From Gammaproteobacteria bacterium (GTDB taxonomy: Bacteria; Gemmatimonadota; Gemmatimonadetes; Longimicrobiales; Gaopeijiaceae): DNA of 7,571 bases. Below the pieces are notes generated by a model, which saw nothing but the letters and a program-made list of their open reading frames with translations, made no database searches and had not been told where the DNA came from. Below are positions 4,816 to 7,571 of this stretch, one piece after another. The translations under genes were made by a program, and so were the position numbers. The DNA is taken from the NCBI GenBank assembly GCA_009843625.1, contig VYDD01000171.1:1-7571 (forward strand). The letters are read 5' to 3'. The first letter of the stretch is position 1, and each line of letters opens with the position of its first letter.

Positions 4816-6504
4816 TCAGTTAGCCGATTTCCTGCCGGGGTTCAGGCCCTTACCATTCCGCCGCCGCGGCATGGCGCCCCCGGGTTCATCCCCCTCCACC
4901 CGGGACTCCGGTTCGATGTAGGGATGCCAGAGCGGATCCCGTCGGTCGACCGTCGGGATCTCCGCGAAGTTGTAGTGCGGCGGCGGCGAGGCCGTCGTCC
5001 ATTCGAGCGTCGACGCGTCCCACGGGTTGCGTCCGGCCGCCTCCCCGCGCCGCCACGTGCGCCACAGATTCCAGACCAGCGGCACGAAGGAGAGCGTGAA
5101 GATGAAGGCCCCGATCGTCGAGATCAGGTTGAAGACGTCCAGCCCGAGCCCTTCCGCGTACGTGTAGGTGCGCCTCGGCATCCCGAGGAGCCCCGAGAAG
5201 TGCATGGGGAAGAAGGTCACGTTCAACGCGAGGAAGGTGAGCCAGAAGTGGGCCTTCCCCAGGCCCTCGTGCAGCATCCGTCCCGTCGCCTTCGGGAACC
5301 AGTAGTAGAAGCCGCAGAAGAGGCCGAAGACGGTGCCGCCGATGAGCACGTAGTGGAAGTGCGCCACGACGAAGTACGTATCCGTCTGCTGCAGGTCCGC
5401 CGGCGGCGAACTGTGCATGACGCCGCTCAGGCCGCCGATCGTGAACGTCGCCACAAGTCCGGCCGCGTAGAGCATCGCCGTTCGGAATCGCAGACGCCCC
5501 CCCCACATCGTCGCGATCCAGTTGAAGATCTTGATCCCCGTTGGAATCGCGATGAGCATCGTCGTCCCGCCGAAGACCGCGTTCACGACGGGCCCGAGTC
5601 CGACCGAGAACATGTGGTGGACCCAGACGCCGAAGCCGAGGAAGGCGATGAGCACGCCCGAGAAGACGACGACGGGATACCCGAACAGGATCTTCCTGGA
5701 GAACGTCGGGATCACGTCGGATACGATGCCGAAGGCCGGCAGGATGAGGATGTAGACCTCGGGGTGGCCGAAGACCCAGAACAGGTGCTGCCAGAGGATG
5801 GGGTCCGCGCCCGCCGCCGCGTCGAAGAAGTGCGTCCCGAAGCTGCGGTCGAAGAGCATGAAGATCAGGCCGACCGTGAAGGGCGGGAAGGCGAGCAGGA
5901 TGAGCGCGGAAACGATGAGCGCCATCCAGGTGAAGAGCGGCATCCTCATGAACGTCATCCCCGGCGCCCTCATGTTGAGGATCGTGACGAGGAAGTTCAG
6001 CCCGCCCGCGATCGACCCCACGCCGGAGATCAGGAGCGAGAGGACGTAGAAGTCGATGCCGAGACCCGGCGAATACTCGCGGTTCGTCAGCGGCATGTAC
6101 GCGAACCAGCCCCCGTCGGGCATCATCCGGAGGGGGACGCTCGCATACAGGAAGAGGCCGCCGAAGAGGAAGACCCAGAAGGAGAACGCGTTCAGGCGCG
6201 GAAAGGCGACATCGCGCGCCCCGCTCTGCAGGGGCACGACGAAGTTGAAGAAGGCGACGACGAGCGGCATGCCGGCGAAGAACACCATCGTCGTGCCGTG
6301 CATCGTGAACAGCTGGTTGTAGAGGTCCGGATCGAGGAAACTGCGCTCGGGGACCGCGAGCTGGAGCCGGATGAGTTGTCCCTCGAAGCCCGCGACGAGC
6401 AGGAAGGCGAACCCGACCACGAAGTACATGATCGCGATCCGCTTGTGGTCGACCGTCGTCAGCCAGCTCCAGATCCCGGTGGGATGCGCGTCGGTCATGG
6501 CCAT
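4816..6504 (-). CDS. ctaD: Cytochrome c oxidase subunit I (caa3/aa3 type)
   Basis: This is the catalytic subunit of the terminal oxidase: it reduces O2 to water with electrons from CoxB and pumps protons across the inner membrane. The 562 aa contain about 12 transmembrane helices and no fused subunit III. All key residues are visible: His69 (MHGTT, heme a), CuB ligand His247 with the His-Tyr pair in GHPEVY (Tyr251), CuB ligands His296-His297, and His382 and His384 in AHFHYV (heme a3 and heme a). The D-channel has Asp98 and Asn105 (DVAFPRLN) and Glu249 in GHPEVY, and Lys325 (TGIKIF) marks the K-channel, so this is an A1-type heme-copper oxidase. It starts at ATG 6504 (a second ATG is at 6498), only 4 nt after the coxB stop and without a clear ribosome site, which suggests translational coupling. 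A charged hydrophilic tail (residues about 530-562) ends the protein. No subunit III or IV gene follows; the next gene is convergent. Confidence 0.97.
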   Translation of the reverse strand: MAMTDAHPTGIWSWLTTVDHKRIAIMYFVVGFAFLLVAGFEGQLIRLQLAVPERSFLDPDLYNQLFTMHGTTMVFFAGMPLVVAFFNFVVPLQSGARDVAFPRLNAFSFWVFLFGGLFLYASVPLRMMPDGGWFAYMPLTNREYSPGLGIDFYVLSLLISGVGSIAGGLNFLVTILNMRAPGMTFMRMPLFTWMALIVSALILLAFPPFTVGLIFMLFDRSFGTHFFDAAAGADPILWQHLFWVFGHPEVYILILPAFGIVSDVIPTFSRKILFGYPVVVFSGVLIAFLGFGVWVHHMFSVGLGPVVNAVFGGTTMLIAIPTGIKIFNWIATMWGGRLRFRTAMLYAAGLVATFTIGGLSGVMHSSPPADLQQTDTYFVVAHFHYVLIGGTVFGLFCGFYYWFPKATGRMLHEGLGKAHFWLTFLALNVTFFPMHFSGLLGMPRRTYTYAEGLGLDVFNLISTIGAFIFTLSFVPLVWNLWRTWRRGEAAGRNPWDASTLEWTTASPPPHYNFAEIPTVDRRDPLWHPYIEPESRVEGDEPGGAMPRRRNGKGLNPGRKSAN

Positions 6505-6508
6505 GGCG

Positions 6509-7570
6509 CTAGCGGAGCGAGCCGAGATAGGCGACGAGCTGCCGGATCTGCGCGTCGCTCAGCTCGACCTCGGGCATCGGATTCCCGGGTTTCACGTGCT
6601 GGGTGGAGTCCAGCCAGCGCGCCAGGTTCCCGGGCGTGTTCTCAAGCACGCCCGAGGCGATCGTGAGCCGGCTCCCGAAGTGCGTGAGATCGGGGCCGAA
6701 CTGCCCCGCCGCCGGCGTCCCTCTCACCGCGTGACAGCTCACGCACGCGTTCGCCATGAACACGCCCTGCCCCGCCCGCGCCTCCGCGTCCGCAGGCGTC
6801 AAAGCCGGCTCCGCGTTCGCCCGGGCCCAGCGCTCGAAGTCCTCCGGTTCGTCCACGATCAGGCGCATCCCCATGAGGGCGTGCGCCGTGCCGCAGAACT
6901 CGGCGCACTGTCCGTGGTACACGCCGACCGAATCCGGCCGGAACCAGAGCTGGTTTTCGATGCCCGGCACGAGGTCCCGCTTTCCGGCCAGGCGCGGAAC
7001 CCAGAACGAATGCATGACGTCCGCGGAGCGGAGCCGCAGGTCGACGGTGCGGCCCAGCGGAACGTGCGCCTCGTTCGCCGTCACGATGCCGAGTTCCGGA
7101 TAACGGAATTCCCACCACCACTGCTTGCCGATGACCTCGACGACGAGCGCTTCCGGATCCGGCGTCGACCGGTCGATGATGAAGATCGCGCGCATGGTCG
7201 GGATCGCGATGGCCACGAGGATGAGCGCCGGGGCCAGCGTCCAGCCGATTTCAAGGAGAAGGTGGCCGTGTACCTGTTTCGGCCGCCCGTCCCCCGGGCG
7301 CTCCCGAAAACGCACGAACACGTAGATGAGGACGCCCCCCACCACGACGAACACGCCGACCGCCCACCAGAAGATCTGGTCGAAGAGCTGGTCGATGAGC
7401 GTGGCGGAATCCGAACTGGGGTGCAGCGTGGATTGCGGATATTCGCCGCCGCAACCCTGGCTGACCAGCACCCCCAGGAATAGCACGAGCGCTGCGATCG
7501 CGCGTCGTCTCAAGGGCGTATCTATATGTGTTTCGGGATATCTCGAATTCAGGGCGGGCTCCGCATCCAC
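6509..7570 (-). CDS. coxB: Cytochrome c oxidase subunit II with fused cytochrome c domain
   Basis: The subunit accepts electrons and passes them to CtaD. Numbered from the GTG at 7570 it is 353 aa. A lipoprotein-like signal (ALVLFLGVLVSQGC, Cys40) is followed by two transmembrane helices (about 66-88 and 104-131) and an aromatic electron-entry patch (QWWWEF, 150-155). The cupredoxin domain has the full CuA set: His187 (HSFW), Cys222, Glu224, Cys226, His230 and Met233 in CAEFCGTAHALM. The C-terminal class I cytochrome c carries CVSCH (276-280) and a likely axial Met332 (NPMPEVEL). This fusion defines caa3-type oxidases. The start is uncertain because the frame is open to the window edge. I give the GTG as the first start in view, but TTG 7513 would give a neat 21-residue lipoprotein signal (MRRRAIAALV... 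to Cys). A TATAGAT sequence (7526-7520) lies just upstream of that TTG. coxB and ctaD form an operon. Confidence 0.95.
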   Translation of the reverse strand: MDAEPALNSRYPETHIDTPLRRRAIAALVLFLGVLVSQGCGGEYPQSTLHPSSDSATLIDQLFDQIFWWAVGVFVVVGGVLIYVFVRFRERPGDGRPKQVHGHLLLEIGWTLAPALILVAIAIPTMRAIFIIDRSTPDPEALVVEVIGKQWWWEFRYPELGIVTANEAHVPLGRTVDLRLRSADVMHSFWVPRLAGKRDLVPGIENQLWFRPDSVGVYHGQCAEFCGTAHALMGMRLIVDEPEDFERWARANAEPALTPADAEARAGQGVFMANACVSCHAVRGTPAAGQFGPDLTHFGSRLTIASGVLENTPGNLARWLDSTQHVKPGNPMPEVELSDAQIRQLVAYLGSLR

Positions 7571-7571
7571 G

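Noticed and set aside
4924..6666. 580-codon plus-strand open frame opposite ctaD
   Set aside because: It is a mirror of the ctaD and coxB coding sequence in GC-rich DNA. Its product is a monotonous Arg/Glu/Asp/His-rich string, and the opposite strand encodes an unmistakable oxidase subunit.

Overview
The window is a GC-rich bacterial chromosome segment (about two-thirds G+C by eye) encoding an envelope-oriented set of genes. It holds a lipoprotein, a broken beta-propeller gene, a three-gene cassette of exported proteins and a caa3-type cytochrome c oxidase pair. The propeller with its GDGPGEF-type motif, the oxidase architecture and the number of exported proteins would suit Gemmatimonadota. 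That assignment is an inference from general family knowledge and rests on no rRNA or search.

Layout. (1) 49-657 (+): an unrecognised lipoprotein whose frame is open to the left edge of the window. (2) 658-945: a short convergent gap carrying a strong 14-bp hairpin just past the end of the next gene. (3) 946-2202 (-): a 6-bladed beta-propeller gene interrupted by one in-frame TAA at 1603-1605, with recognisable propeller sequence on both sides of the stop. (4) 2203-2735: a 533-nt divergent intergenic region with a hairpin in the propeller leader and an AT-rich island. (5) 2736-4539 (+): three overlapping genes forming one tight operon. They encode a lipoprotein (188 aa), a secreted protein with a metzincin-like HExxHxxGxxH motif (237 aa) and a secreted four-cysteine protein (179 aa). 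(6) 4540-4815: a convergent gap with small hairpins. (7) 4816-7570 (-): ctaD (subunit I) preceded 4 nt upstream by coxB (subunit II with a C-terminal cytochrome c domain), read coxB then ctaD.

How the parts work together. CoxB takes electrons through its fused cytochrome c and CuA centre and passes them to the heme a / heme a3-CuB centre of CtaD, which reduces O2 and pumps protons. No subunit III or IV gene follows ctaD here. The 2736-4539 cassette is the most novel-looking part: all three products carry export signals and the genes overlap by 4 and 13 nt. The middle one has a complete HExxHxxGxxH zinc signature but no methionine downstream to form a Met-turn. I do not recognise the two partner proteins, so the cassette's role is unknown; a protease with dedicated surface partners is one hypothesis.
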